Assembly (NCBI RefSeq): GCF_900105755.1
Contig: NZ_FNTQ01000001.1
Coordinates: 4,340,001 to 4,404,000 of the forward strand
Source of the DNA: Streptomyces sp. Ag109_O5-10
GTDB taxonomy: Bacteria > Actinomycetota > Actinomycetes > Streptomycetales > Streptomycetaceae
Reading direction: 5' to 3'
DNA length: 64,000 nucleotides
The first letter of the stretch is position 1. Each line of letters opens with the position of its first letter. The notes beneath the pieces were generated by a model, which was not told the DNA's origin, searched no databases, and saw only the letters and a program-made list of their open reading frames with translations. Shown one piece after another: positions 52,154 through 60,937 of this stretch. Made by a program: the position numbers and the translations under genes.

Positions 52154-53524
52154 GTGGATTTCGAGGTGTTGAAGGCGAGGTTCTTCGAGGCGCTGGACCG
52201 GGAGGGCGGCAGCGTTACCCTGGCGGCTCGGGCAGTCGGGGTGAACCGCAACACGGCGTTCGGGTGGGCCCGTAAGGCCGGTGTCCGCGGTCGTGGGAAG
52301 CCCGGCAGGTCTGGCCATCAAGGCCGGGCGGAGTACGAGCGGCTGCGTGCGGCTGGAGTTCGGCGCCGGGATGCCGCCGCGCAGGTCGGCGTCCACGAGC
52401 GCACCGCCGAGGACTGGGACCAGGGCATCCGCCAGATCGGCCACTCCCGGCTGCGTCCTGACGGACGCTTGATCGTCTATAAGACCGGTGTGACCATCAT
52501 CAAGCCGCCGCTTCTCGCAGCGGTCGACGCGCAGCTGCACCCCCGGTTTCTGACCGTGACCGAGCGGGAGACGATCGCTGACATGCACCGGGCCGGCCAC
52601 TCGTTGAGGGCGATAGGGCGGGCTCTGGGGCGGCCGGCGTCCACGGTCAAGCGGGAGATCGACACCCGGGCGGTCGACGGCGTCTACCGGCCGCACAGGG
52701 CCCAGCGGGCATGGGCCGAGAGCCGCGCCCGGCCCAAGGCATCCAAGCTCGCCGCAGACGGTCCGCTGCGTCGATACGTTGAGGACAGGCTGCGCGAACG
52801 CTGGTCACCGGAGCAGATCAGTCACACTGCGGCCATCGAGTTCCCCGACGACGAGAGTATGCGGGTGAGTCCGGAGACGATCTACCAGGCCATCTACGTC
52901 CAGGCCCGAGGCGGCCTGCGCCGCCAGGTCGCGGTCGCGCTGCGCACCGGGCGCACCCGCCGCAAGCCTCACCGCAGCCCGGAGCAGCGCACTCGCCGCT
53001 TCTTCGACGAGATGGTGATGATCTCCGAGCGGCCGCCGGAGGTTGAGGACCGAGCGATTCCCGGTCATTGGGAAGGCGATCTGATCGTCGGCCCACGCAG
53101 CGAGAGCGCGATAGTGACCCTGGTCGAGCGCTCCACCCGCTACGTCATGCTCGGACATCTGCCCGGCGGACACACGGCCGGGGAAGTCCGCGATGTGCTG
53201 GTGCCGCTGATCCAGGCCCTGCCCGAGCACTTGCGCGGTTCGCTGACCTGGGATCAGGGCTGCGAAATGGCCGCGCACAAGCAGTTCACCGTGGCCACCG
53301 GCGTGCCGGTCTACTTCTGCGACCCCCACTCGCCCTGGCAGCGCGGCTCGAATGAGAACACGAACGGCCTGCTTCGGCAGTACTTCCCCAAGGGCACCGA
53401 CCTGTCCGCGCACAGTCCCGCAGACCTTGAACACGTCGCCCAGCAGCTCAACGGTCGGCCACGCAAGACGCTCGGCTGGAGAACCCCAGCCGAGCGTCTG
53501 CGTGATCTACTGATGGCCGCATAA
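52154..53524 (+). CDS. IS30-family transposase (intact)
   Basis: A 456-residue DDE transposase. It has an HTH-rich N-terminal region (ALDREGGSVTLAARAVGVNRNTAFGW and HSLRAIGRALGRPASTVKREI) and the IS30 core: GHWEGDLIVGPRSESAIVTLVERSTRYVML with the first Asp (about 322), LTWDQGCEMAAH with the second, and NENTNGLLRQYFPKGTDLSAH with the Glu. No frameshift is seen, so it may be active. The start is GTG 52154 directly after the left-end hairpin. Confidence 0.93.
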   Translation: MDFEVLKARFFEALDREGGSVTLAARAVGVNRNTAFGWARKAGVRGRGKPGRSGHQGRAEYERLRAAGVRRRDAAAQVGVHERTAEDWDQGIRQIGHSRLRPDGRLIVYKTGVTIIKPPLLAAVDAQLHPRFLTVTERETIADMHRAGHSLRAIGRALGRPASTVKREIDTRAVDGVYRPHRAQRAWAESRARPKASKLAADGPLRRYVEDRLRERWSPEQISHTAAIEFPDDESMRVSPETIYQAIYVQARGGLRRQVAVALRTGRTRRKPHRSPEQRTRRFFDEMVMISERPPEVEDRAIPGHWEGDLIVGPRSESAIVTLVERSTRYVMLGHLPGGHTAGEVRDVLVPLIQALPEHLRGSLTWDQGCEMAAHKQFTVATGVPVYFCDPHSPWQRGSNENTNGLLRQYFPKGTDLSAHSPADLEHVAQQLNGRPRKTLGWRTPAERLRDLLMAA

Positions 53525-53589
53525 GCCATCAGGTGTTGCGGGGATCCCGAGAATCCGCCCTCCTCGGGCACGGGGTGCCGTCGTGTGCC

Positions 53590-53730
53590 GGGAAGGGCCG
53601 CATCGCGCGTTCAGGCCCTGGCGTCGTCGTCCTGCCGGACGCCACCCCCGCCGAGGAACGGCACCCGGCCGTACGCGAGGCGGCGAGCGTCTGCCCGGCG
53701 GCGGCGATCCACGTCGCCGAGGAGCCGTAG
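53590..53730 (+). pseudogene. C-terminal fragment of a small ferredoxin gene
   Basis: The frame ending at 53730 reads GVVVLPDATPAEERHPAVRE then AASVCPAAAIHVAEEP, the C-terminal half of an actinobacterial 3Fe-4S ferredoxin, with the last ligand in SVCPAAAI. The expected N-terminal half, with the CxxxxxC cluster motif, is missing; the preceding codons are unrelated and run into the IS30 right end at 53546. Insertion and a neighbouring deletion probably removed it. The 100 bases from 53731 to 53830 hold only the ribosome-binding site of the next gene. Confidence 0.75.
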
Positions 53731-53830
53731 CCGGTCGTCGCGCCGGTGACCCGGTTGGTCCCCTCCTGCTCGCGCGCGTGCTTCCCGGCGGTTCGGCTGG
53801 CAGGAGGGCCGGATCGAGCGGGAGGTACGG

Positions 53831-55114
53831 GTGGCGGAGGACAGCGCGCGCGGGGGCGGGGACGGGGACCGGTCCGACGACGTGCGGGAACTGCGGGCCC
53901 GGGTCGCGGCCCTGGAGAGCGCGCGGGCCCGGCCGCCCCGGCACCGCGTCAGGTCCCTGCTCGCCGCCGTCCTGGTCGTCGTCGGCTGCCTGCTCGCCCC
54001 GCTCGCCGTGGTCGCCTCGTGGGCGGCCGACCAGGTGGGCGACACCGACCGCTACGTGAGCACGGTCGCCCCGCTCGCCTCGAACGCCGACGTCCAGGAC
54101 GCCGTGGCCGACCGGGCCACCGACGCCCTCATGTCCCACCTCGACCTGCCCGCCCTGCTCGCCGACGTGGCCCCCGCGGACCGGCCCCGCCTGCAGCAGG
54201 CGCTGGGCGGCAGACTCGGCGACGCGCTCGAAGGGGCCGTGCGCAGCTTCGTCCACGACAAGGCCCGCGAGGTCGCCGCGTCCGGCGCGTTCCGGACCGT
54301 CTGGACCGACGCCAACCGCAAGATCCACAGCAGCCTCGACAAGGCCCTCACGGGCAGCGGCGGCGGCGCGGTGCAGCTGACGGGCGACAGCGTCACCCTC
54401 GACATCGGCCCCCTCGTGGACCAGGTCAAGCAGCGCCTCGTCGACGCCGGGCTGACCCCCGCCGAGCACATCCCCGCCGTGCACACCGACTTCACCCTCG
54501 TCAGGTCCGACCAGGTCGGCAAGGTGAAGACCTACGTACGGCTGCTGCAGCTCGCCGGGGACTGGCTGCCCGTGCTGGCCGTGCTGCTGGTCGCCGCCGG
54601 GGTGCTGCTCGCGGTCCGGCGGCGCCGGGCCCTGGTGGCGGGCTGCCTCGCGGTCGCCGTCACCACCGGGCTGCTCGGCATCGGGCTGCGCGTGTTCCGC
54701 GTGTTCTACCTGGACCGGCTGCCCGCGGGTGTCTCTCCGGGCGCGGCGGCCGCCGTCTACGACGCGCTGACCCACTTCCTGCGCACCGGAGTGCGCATGG
54801 TGGTGGCCCTGGCCGTCGTCGTCGCCCTGGCCGCCTGGCTCTCCGGCCCCGGGCGGTACGCCGGGCTGCTCCGGGGCCTGTGGACGTCCGGGATCGGGGC
54901 GGTACGCGCCACCGCCGACCGCGCGGGACTGCGCACCGGCCCGGTCGGGCCCTTCGTCCACCGCTGCCGCGCCTGGATCACCTGGGTCCTGGTGGCCGTG
55001 GCGGTGCTGGTCTACCTGCTGTGGCCCTTCCCCACCGGCTGGGTGGTGGTCGGCATCGCCCTGTGCCTGCTGTTCGTACTGGCCGTGACGGAGTTCCTCG
55101 CGACGCCTCCGTAG
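53831..55114 (+). CDS. Integral membrane protein with large extracytoplasmic loop
   Basis: A 427-residue protein. After a charged N-terminus with a short coiled coil (DDVRELRARVAALESARAR), a first membrane segment lies at about 44-65. A large outside region of about 170 residues (for example SNADVQDAVADRATDALMSHLDLPALLADV) is followed by four or so further segments between 240 and 427. I do not recognise a named family; similar proteins are annotated only as membrane proteins in Streptomyces. The GTG at 53831 has GGGAGG at a good distance. It converges with the sugar-binding gene, only 14 bases apart. Confidence 0.78.
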   Translation: MAEDSARGGGDGDRSDDVRELRARVAALESARARPPRHRVRSLLAAVLVVVGCLLAPLAVVASWAADQVGDTDRYVSTVAPLASNADVQDAVADRATDALMSHLDLPALLADVAPADRPRLQQALGGRLGDALEGAVRSFVHDKAREVAASGAFRTVWTDANRKIHSSLDKALTGSGGGAVQLTGDSVTLDIGPLVDQVKQRLVDAGLTPAEHIPAVHTDFTLVRSDQVGKVKTYVRLLQLAGDWLPVLAVLLVAAGVLLAVRRRRALVAGCLAVAVTTGLLGIGLRVFRVFYLDRLPAGVSPGAAAAVYDALTHFLRTGVRMVVALAVVVALAAWLSGPGRYAGLLRGLWTSGIGAVRATADRAGLRTGPVGPFVHRCRAWITWVLVAVAVLVYLLWPFPTGWVVVGIALCLLFVLAVTEFLATPP

Positions 55115-55128
55115 CGGCCCAGCGCCCC

Positions 55129-56271
55129 CTACGGGGCCGTCAGCCCGATCGCCGCGCACGCCGACCGGTACTTCGGCGTGCAGATCTGCGCCGCGGTGTA
55201 GACGCCGTCCGCGATCACCGTGTCCTTGACGTTGTCCTTGGTGAGGGCGACCACCGGGACGAGCGCCGCGGGGATGTCCCTGTCGGTCGGGCTGTCGACC
55301 TTGTCCTGGGCCAGCGCGTCGTACTGGATGTCGCGGCCCTGCACCTTGTACACCGCCATCTGCGCGGCGTCGGTGGCCTCGTCCAGGAACGACTTGTACA
55401 CGGTCATGTACTGCTCGCCCGAGACGACCCGCTGCACCGCGTCCAGGTTCGCGTCCTGCCCGGTCACCGGGGGAATCCTGGTGGCCCCCGCGGCCTTCAG
55501 GGCGTCGATGACGGCTCCGGCCATGCCGTCGTTGGCCGAGTAGACGGCGGCGATGTCGTGCAGGCCGACGGCCCTGATCGCCTTCTTCATGTTCGCGCCG
55601 GCGACCGTGGGCGACCACTTGGCGGTGTCGTACTCCTCGGCGATGCGGACCTTGTTCTTCAGTTCGCCGAGGGCGCCCTCCTTGAAACTCGCCGTGTTCG
55701 GGTCCGCGGGGTCGCCGTTCATCATGACGACCTCGCTGGTGGCGGCCCTGTCACCGAGCGCCCCGAGGATGGCGCGGCCCTGGACCTCGCCGACGAGTTC
55801 GTTGTCGTGCGAGACGTACGCGTCGATCGGGCCCTGCGCGAGCCGGTCGTAGGCGATGACGGGGATGCCGGCGGCCTTCGCCTTCCGGACGTCCGGTGCG
55901 ATGGCCCTGGCGTCCACCGAGTCGACCAGGACGACGTCGACCTTCCGGTCCACCATCCGCCGCAGCTGCCGGCTCTGGGTGGCCGGGCTCGCCTCAGCGT
56001 TGGCGTAGTCGACCCTGCCCCTGCCGTGGGTGAGGGAGGCGACCTCCTTCTCGATGATGGGGCGGTCGAAGTTCTCGAACCGAGCGGTGTCCTTGTCGGG
56101 CAGGAGCAGCCCGACCGTGATGTCGTCGCCCTTCGTCGCGGACGCGGAGACACCGTTCCCGCCGATGCCGTCGACGACGCCGCAGGCGGTGAGGGCGAGA
56201 GCGGACGCGGAGGCGGCGAGGGTGATCGCGAGGCGGGGCAGGGGGGTCCCGCGGAGAGTGGGAACGCTCAC
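55129..56271 (-). CDS. Sugar-binding lipoprotein of an ABC importer (orphan), paralogue of 38801
   Basis: A 380-residue lipoprotein with a signal ending LALTACG. Type I sugar-binding parts match the paralogue: ITVGLLLPDKDTARFENFDRP, RRMVDRKVDVVLVDSVDARA, AAGIPVIAYDRLAQGPIDAYVSHDN and VTGQDANLDAVQRVVSGEQYMTVYKSF. About 60% identity by eye. No permease or ATPase gene is nearby. The GTG at 56271 has GGAAGG about 8 bases upstream; this sequence is shared with the paralogue's start. It could feed a transporter encoded elsewhere or act as a sensor. Confidence 0.9.
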   Translation of the reverse strand: MSVPTLRGTPLPRLAITLAASASALALTACGVVDGIGGNGVSASATKGDDITVGLLLPDKDTARFENFDRPIIEKEVASLTHGRGRVDYANAEASPATQSRQLRRMVDRKVDVVLVDSVDARAIAPDVRKAKAAGIPVIAYDRLAQGPIDAYVSHDNELVGEVQGRAILGALGDRAATSEVVMMNGDPADPNTASFKEGALGELKNKVRIAEEYDTAKWSPTVAGANMKKAIRAVGLHDIAAVYSANDGMAGAVIDALKAAGATRIPPVTGQDANLDAVQRVVSGEQYMTVYKSFLDEATDAAQMAVYKVQGRDIQYDALAQDKVDSPTDRDIPAALVPVVALTKDNVKDTVIADGVYTAAQICTPKYRSACAAIGLTAP

Positions 56272-56611
56272 ATCAGGCGCCTTCCGGGTGGGGGGAGCGT
56301 CATGCGTAACCGATGGCGTGAAGGAAGCAAACGCGGAGCGGCCGGATACGTCAAGACGTATGGACAACGCGGCAGTTGAGCGCTGACCCGCAGCTCGCTC
56401 CGGAACATCCGACGGAGCACTGAATTCCCAGGTCAGGCCAATATAGGGGGAGTTGCGCGGGGCGACAGGAAGGCAAGCACGAAGAGGCGGCCGACGAGTC
56501 GGGTCAACGGGCTGCCCACGTAGGGGACTTCACCGAGCCTTCGCAGTTGCTACCTCACCTTCACAGTCGGCGTCCCGGCCGGACAAGGACGACTCGGCCT
56601 CCCCGCCATCG

Positions 56612-59098
56612 TCACCGGTCCGGCGCGGGGAGTTCGATCTCGGCCCAGATGGTCTTGCCGTCGGCCTGGTGGCGGGTGCCCCAGCGGCGGGCGACCTGGG
56701 CGACGAGCAGCAAACCGCGGCCGCCCTCGTCGTAGGTGCGGGCCCGGCGCATGTGCGGGGCGGTGCCGCTGCCGTCGGAGACCTCGCAGATCAGCGTGGC
56801 GCCCCTGATCAGCCGGAGCTGGACGGGCGGTTGCCCGTAGCGGATCGCGTTGGTGACGAGCTCGCTGACCACCAGTTCGGCCGCGAACGCCACGTCCGTC
56901 AGGTGCCAGGCCTCCAGCTGCTCCAGCACCTGGGCGCGGGCGTCGGCCACCCGGGCCGGGTCGGGGGGCAGGTCCCAGGTGGCGACCTGGTTGGCGTCGA
57001 GTGCCCGGGTGCGCGCGACGACCAGGGCGACGTCGTCCTCGGGCAGCGGGGGGAGCAGGGTCCGGAGCAGTTCGTCGCACAGCTCCTCCAGCGGCCGGGC
57101 GGCGGCCCGGTCCAGGGCCCGGCGCAGCCGCGCCAGACCGCCGGCCAGGTCGTGCGTGGCGTTCTGGACCAGACCGTCGGTGTAGAGCGCGAGGAGGCTG
57201 CCGGCGGGCAGTTCCCGCTCGACGATCTCGAAGGGCAGCCCGCCCGCGCCCAGCGGCGGTCCCGGCGGCACGTCGAGGAAGTCCGCCGGGCCGTCCGGGC
57301 CGACGACGACGGGGGGCGGATGGCCCGCGCTGGCGGCCGTGCACCGGCGGGAGACCGGGTCGTAGACCACGTACAGGCAGGTGGCGACGAGGTCGATGCC
57401 GGGGGCGTCGCCGGCTTCGTGCTCCGCCGTGCCCTCCTCCTGGGCCGCGAGGAGCGTGAGGTCGTCGAGGTGGGTGAGGAGCTCGTCGGCGGGCAGTTCG
57501 ACGTCGGCCAGGGTGCGCACGGCGGTCCGCAGCCGTCCCATGGTGGCCGAGGCCCGCAGCCCGTGGCCCACCACGTCGCCGGCCACCAGCGCGACCCGGG
57601 CGCCGGAGAGCGGGATCACGTCGAACCAGTCGCCGCCCGGCCCCGCCCGGGTACGGGCCGGCAGGTAGCGGTGGGCCGCCTCGACCGCGTCCTGGACCGA
57701 GAGCCGGTTGGGCAGCAGGCTGCGCTGCAGGGCCAGGGCGGTGTCGCGTTCGAGGGTGTACCGGCGGGCGTTGTCCACGGCCACGGCGGCACGAGCGGCG
57801 ATCTCCTCGGCCAGCAGCAGGTCGTCGTGGGTGAAGGGCTCCGCGCGCCGGTGCCGGACGAGGACCGCCACCCCGAGGGTGATGCCGCGGGCGCGCAGCG
57901 GAACGACCATGACCGAGTGGATCCCGAACCTGCGGACCACTCCCGACCGCCCGGGATCGACGAGCGCCCAGTCGCGGATCGCCTCGTCCCCGCTGTTGTG
58001 CAGCGAGGACCTGCCGGTGGCCAGGGCGCGGACCGGGGGCGTGTACGCGGGGTAGTCGTCCACCTCCCCCGGCTCGGTCACCGACTCGGGAACACCGGGC
58101 AGCACGGACTGCTGGGCCGCCCGCCGCAGCGGGACCGGGCCGGTCCCGGACGGTTTCGGCTCGACGCCGCGGTACAGGGAGTCGAGCAGGTCGATGGAGA
58201 TGAAGTCGGCGAGCCGCTCCACCGTGACGTCGGCCATCTCCTGCGCCGTGCGCATCACGTCCAGGGTGCTGCCCACCCGGGTGCTGATGTCGTTGAGCAG
58301 CGCGAGCCGCTCCCTGGCCAGGTACTGCTCGCTGACGTCCAGCGCGGAGACCTCCACGTGCCGGACCCGCCCCGCGGGTGTGACGAGCGGGGAGACGGTG
58401 ACGGACCAGACCCGCTCGGGGCCGTCCGGCCGGACCCGGCCCCGGAGGCGGAACTCCTCGGGCTCGCCCGTCGTCAGCACCCGGACCATGCCGTCCTCGA
58501 CCCGGTGGCACAGGCTCGCCGGCAGGATGTCGGTGACGCGCCGGCCCAGCATGCGCTCCTCGCGCAGGCCGAGTTCGCGCACGGCACCGGCGCTCGCCCG
58601 GACGGCCCGCAGCGCGGAGTCGTACACCATCAGGGCCACCCTGCACTGGGCGAACGCCTCGGCGCCGGTCGCCTCGTGCGGCCGGGGCGGCTCCGGTGAC
58701 TCCGGTGGTGTCACCACGAGGAGGCGCTGGGCGCGGCCCGCGCCGTCGACCGACGGATACGCCCGCACCCACAGCGGCAGGGACCGGCCGTCCCGGTGCC
58801 GGAACAGGGCCGTCGTCGGGCAGCCGGCCGGGGCCGCGAGGCCGTCCGAGGCGACCAGGCGGCTGACGGGAGTGCCGATGGCCTCCCGGCAGGGGTAGCC
58901 GAGCAGCCGCTCGGCGCCCGCGCTCCACCCCGTCACGACTCCCCGGTCGTCGACGACCGCCGTGGCCGGGTCCGCCATGTCCGCCGGACCGGGCGGATCG
59001 GGTGCATCGATCGCACCGAGCGTGTCGGGCGTGTCGGGCGTGTCGGGCGTGTCGGGCGGTACGGCGTCGCTACCGCCGCCCGGGGTGGCATCTCGCAT
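56612..59098 (-). CDS. SpoIIE-type PP2C phosphatase with PAS, GAF and HATPase domains
   Basis: An 828-residue cytoplasmic regulatory protein. Order: repeat-rich N-terminus (PDTPDTPDTPDT), PAS domain at about 45-125 (VDDRGVVTGWSAGAERLLGYP), second PAS at about 145-260, GAF at about 280-440 (FGIHSVMVVPLRARGITLGVAVL), PP2C-type SpoIIE at about 455-680 (GGDWFDVIPLSGARVALVAGDVVGHG with metal Asp residues, LYTDGLVQ), and a C-terminal HATPase (AELVVSELVTNAIRYG, EGGRGLLLVAQVA) at about 700-820. Such proteins dephosphorylate anti-anti-sigma factors and may also kinase them. No target gene is adjacent. The ATG at 59098 is used; GTG 59107 is possible. Confidence 0.9.
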   Translation of the reverse strand: MRDATPGGGSDAVPPDTPDTPDTPDTLGAIDAPDPPGPADMADPATAVVDDRGVVTGWSAGAERLLGYPCREAIGTPVSRLVASDGLAAPAGCPTTALFRHRDGRSLPLWVRAYPSVDGAGRAQRLLVVTPPESPEPPRPHEATGAEAFAQCRVALMVYDSALRAVRASAGAVRELGLREERMLGRRVTDILPASLCHRVEDGMVRVLTTGEPEEFRLRGRVRPDGPERVWSVTVSPLVTPAGRVRHVEVSALDVSEQYLARERLALLNDISTRVGSTLDVMRTAQEMADVTVERLADFISIDLLDSLYRGVEPKPSGTGPVPLRRAAQQSVLPGVPESVTEPGEVDDYPAYTPPVRALATGRSSLHNSGDEAIRDWALVDPGRSGVVRRFGIHSVMVVPLRARGITLGVAVLVRHRRAEPFTHDDLLLAEEIAARAAVAVDNARRYTLERDTALALQRSLLPNRLSVQDAVEAAHRYLPARTRAGPGGDWFDVIPLSGARVALVAGDVVGHGLRASATMGRLRTAVRTLADVELPADELLTHLDDLTLLAAQEEGTAEHEAGDAPGIDLVATCLYVVYDPVSRRCTAASAGHPPPVVVGPDGPADFLDVPPGPPLGAGGLPFEIVERELPAGSLLALYTDGLVQNATHDLAGGLARLRRALDRAAARPLEELCDELLRTLLPPLPEDDVALVVARTRALDANQVATWDLPPDPARVADARAQVLEQLEAWHLTDVAFAAELVVSELVTNAIRYGQPPVQLRLIRGATLICEVSDGSGTAPHMRRARTYDEGGRGLLLVAQVARRWGTRHQADGKTIWAEIELPAPDR
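59023..59060. repeat. 9-bp tandem repeat in the 5' end of the SpoIIE gene
   Basis: The unit GTGTCGGGC occurs about four times in a row and codes for the PDT repeat. It is a likely site of in-frame length variation. Confidence 0.85.
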
Positions 59099-59346
59099 GC
59101 CGGTCACCGCCCGTCCTGCCGGCCCGTCCGCCACGGCCCCGGGCGAACGCCGAGCGGGCCGTGGGCCTGGGAGCCGACCGGTCTCACCGCGTCGCCCTCG
59201 CACTCTCCCCCATCGTCCTTCGCCCGCCCCGGCACGTCACCTCCGCGCCCGCCGCCTCCCCTCGGTCACGAGGCCGGGGGCGGGAACGGGAAACGGCCCG
59301 GGGGCGGGTCCCGGGCCGTTTCCGTGCGGTGCGAGGCGCTGTCAGG

Positions 59347-60693
59347 TCAGGGCTTCTGCTTGACAAGGGCCGGGACAAAGCGCAGGGCGTCCACGGTGCC
59401 GACGCCGGTGGCGAGGTCGTAGCCGTTGACGGCCTTGTAGCCGGTCACGCCCTCGTAGCTGTTGTCCGTGCCGTCGTTGACGTCGACGATGCCGGTGCCC
59501 TTGGAGCGGTAGGAGGAGAGGGCGTACAGCCGCTTCTGGATGTTGCCGAGGCGGTGGCCCGCGGCCTGGTCGGCGAGGGCGACGATGCCCGCGAAGAGCG
59601 GGGTGGCCTCGCTGGTGCCGCCGCTGACGTCCCAGCCGGTGGCGGTCGGGTCGAAGCTGGAGTAGATCCAGGCGCCGCCGTTCACCGCGGCGGACATCGA
59701 GATGTCCGGGGTGCCGCGGCGGGTGCCGACCACCTTCTTCACGCCGTTCTGGAAGGACGGGCGGGTGAACACGTGGGACTGGCCGCCGCCGCCTGAGCCG
59801 TAGTCGTTGTAGACGCTGTCCGGCTTGACGCGGTGGCCCTTGTCGTCGAGGTGGAGCTGGGTGCCGCCGACGGAGGTGACCAGCGGGTCGGAGGAGGGCC
59901 AGGAGTTGACGCGCTTCTTGTAGTACGTCTTGCCGTCCGCCTGGAGGTCGGTGGCGCCGCCGTCACCGGAGGCGGCGAGCACGGTCACCTTCCTGCGGTC
60001 GGCGTCCTGGAAGGCGTACCGGAGCTTCCTGATGCTGGAGAAGTCGCCCTTGGCGAAGCCGGGGAAGGTGTTCTCGGTGGCGCCGAAGCTCTGGCTGATG
60101 ACGTCGCCGACCCCGTGGTCGATCATGTACTTCTCGGCGTCCATCATCTCCGGCAGACCGGTGGTGCCCTCGGTCTCGGAGACGGCCGTCTCGACGACGA
60201 CGATCTTCGCCGCGGGTGCCACCGCGTGCGCCATCTCGACGTCCAGGGTGGTCTCGCCGGCCCAGCCGGTCATGTCCGAGTTCTTGGGGTCGAAGGCGGG
60301 CACGTGCCCCCACTTGACGACCTTCACCTTGGTGCTGGGCAGCCCGAACTGCTTGCTGTAGACGTCGAGGTCGTGCTGGACGGTCGGGGAACCGTACGAG
60401 TCGACGATGACGATGGTGCGGCCCTTGCCCGTGACGCCCTTGCGGTAGAGGGCGTTCAGGTCGTACGCGGTGCGGTACTGGAGCGGGGTGTAGCAGCTGA
60501 TCTGCCACTTGGCCTGGCACTGCGCGCTGGAGAGCGGGCTGCTCACGCGGTGTGCCAGGGTGTGCCCGACGATGGCCGGCACCGCGAGGGTGTGCGGTGC
60601 GGCGGCGGGCGCGGCGGCCGTGAGCGCGGTGGCCGCGAGGGCGGCGACGGACGTGGCGGCCGCGACGCCCAGCCCGGTACGGGCTATCTGCAT
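59347..60693 (-). CDS. Secreted S53 family (sedolisin) peptidase without prodomain
   Basis: A 448-residue secreted serine-carboxyl peptidase. A signal peptide (MQIARTGLGVAAATSVAALA to about 35) is followed almost directly by the catalytic domain. Motifs: GRTIVIVDSYGSP at about 91-103, GWAGETTLDVEMAHAVAP with the Glu and Asp of the catalytic set at about 143-160, the oxyanion-region ASGDGGATD, and the nucleophile Ser in SGGTSEATPLFAGIVAL at about 355-371. The calcium site is near DLATGVGT. Typical sedolisins carry a prodomain of about 180 residues, and here there is none. The ATG has GGGGGATCC upstream. It is monocistronic. Confidence 0.9.
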   Translation of the reverse strand: MQIARTGLGVAAATSVAALAATALTAAAPAAAPHTLAVPAIVGHTLAHRVSSPLSSAQCQAKWQISCYTPLQYRTAYDLNALYRKGVTGKGRTIVIVDSYGSPTVQHDLDVYSKQFGLPSTKVKVVKWGHVPAFDPKNSDMTGWAGETTLDVEMAHAVAPAAKIVVVETAVSETEGTTGLPEMMDAEKYMIDHGVGDVISQSFGATENTFPGFAKGDFSSIRKLRYAFQDADRRKVTVLAASGDGGATDLQADGKTYYKKRVNSWPSSDPLVTSVGGTQLHLDDKGHRVKPDSVYNDYGSGGGGQSHVFTRPSFQNGVKKVVGTRRGTPDISMSAAVNGGAWIYSSFDPTATGWDVSGGTSEATPLFAGIVALADQAAGHRLGNIQKRLYALSSYRSKGTGIVDVNDGTDNSYEGVTGYKAVNGYDLATGVGTVDALRFVPALVKQKP

Positions 60694-60937
60694 GGATCCC
60701 CCTGTGGTTCGGAGTCTCACGAAGTGATCTCGACGTGGTCTTCGCGCATCACATCGAAGAGGTCATGCACTCATCAAGTGCGTTGAACCGACAATGCCGA
60801 ACCCTTTACCCTGCGTTATCCCGCCATTAGCCTTCCAGCCGTCGAGAGCAGGGCGGGAACCCCGATAGCGGTCTTTTCGTCTTCCCTCGTCGAGCGGGAC
60901 CTCAACCATCCCTCAACCTCTAGCAATCGGCCGGAAC
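60694..60937. other. Divergent intergenic region between peptidase and PAP2 genes
   Basis: About 240 bases with lower GC than usual from 60770 to 60850. It should hold promoters in both directions. No clear elements or hairpins are seen. Confidence 0.4.

Larger units (their letters stand above)
52113..53546 (+). mobile_element. Second IS30-family insertion sequence
   Basis: Terminal inverted repeats of 15 bases, GATCCCCGCAACACC on the left and its complement on the right, enclose one transposase gene. No target duplication is visible (flanks are TTCTACT and CCGAGAA), so one side may have suffered a deletion. It differs in sequence from the IS30 element at 9441, although both ends share GCAACACC. 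Confidence 0.85.
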
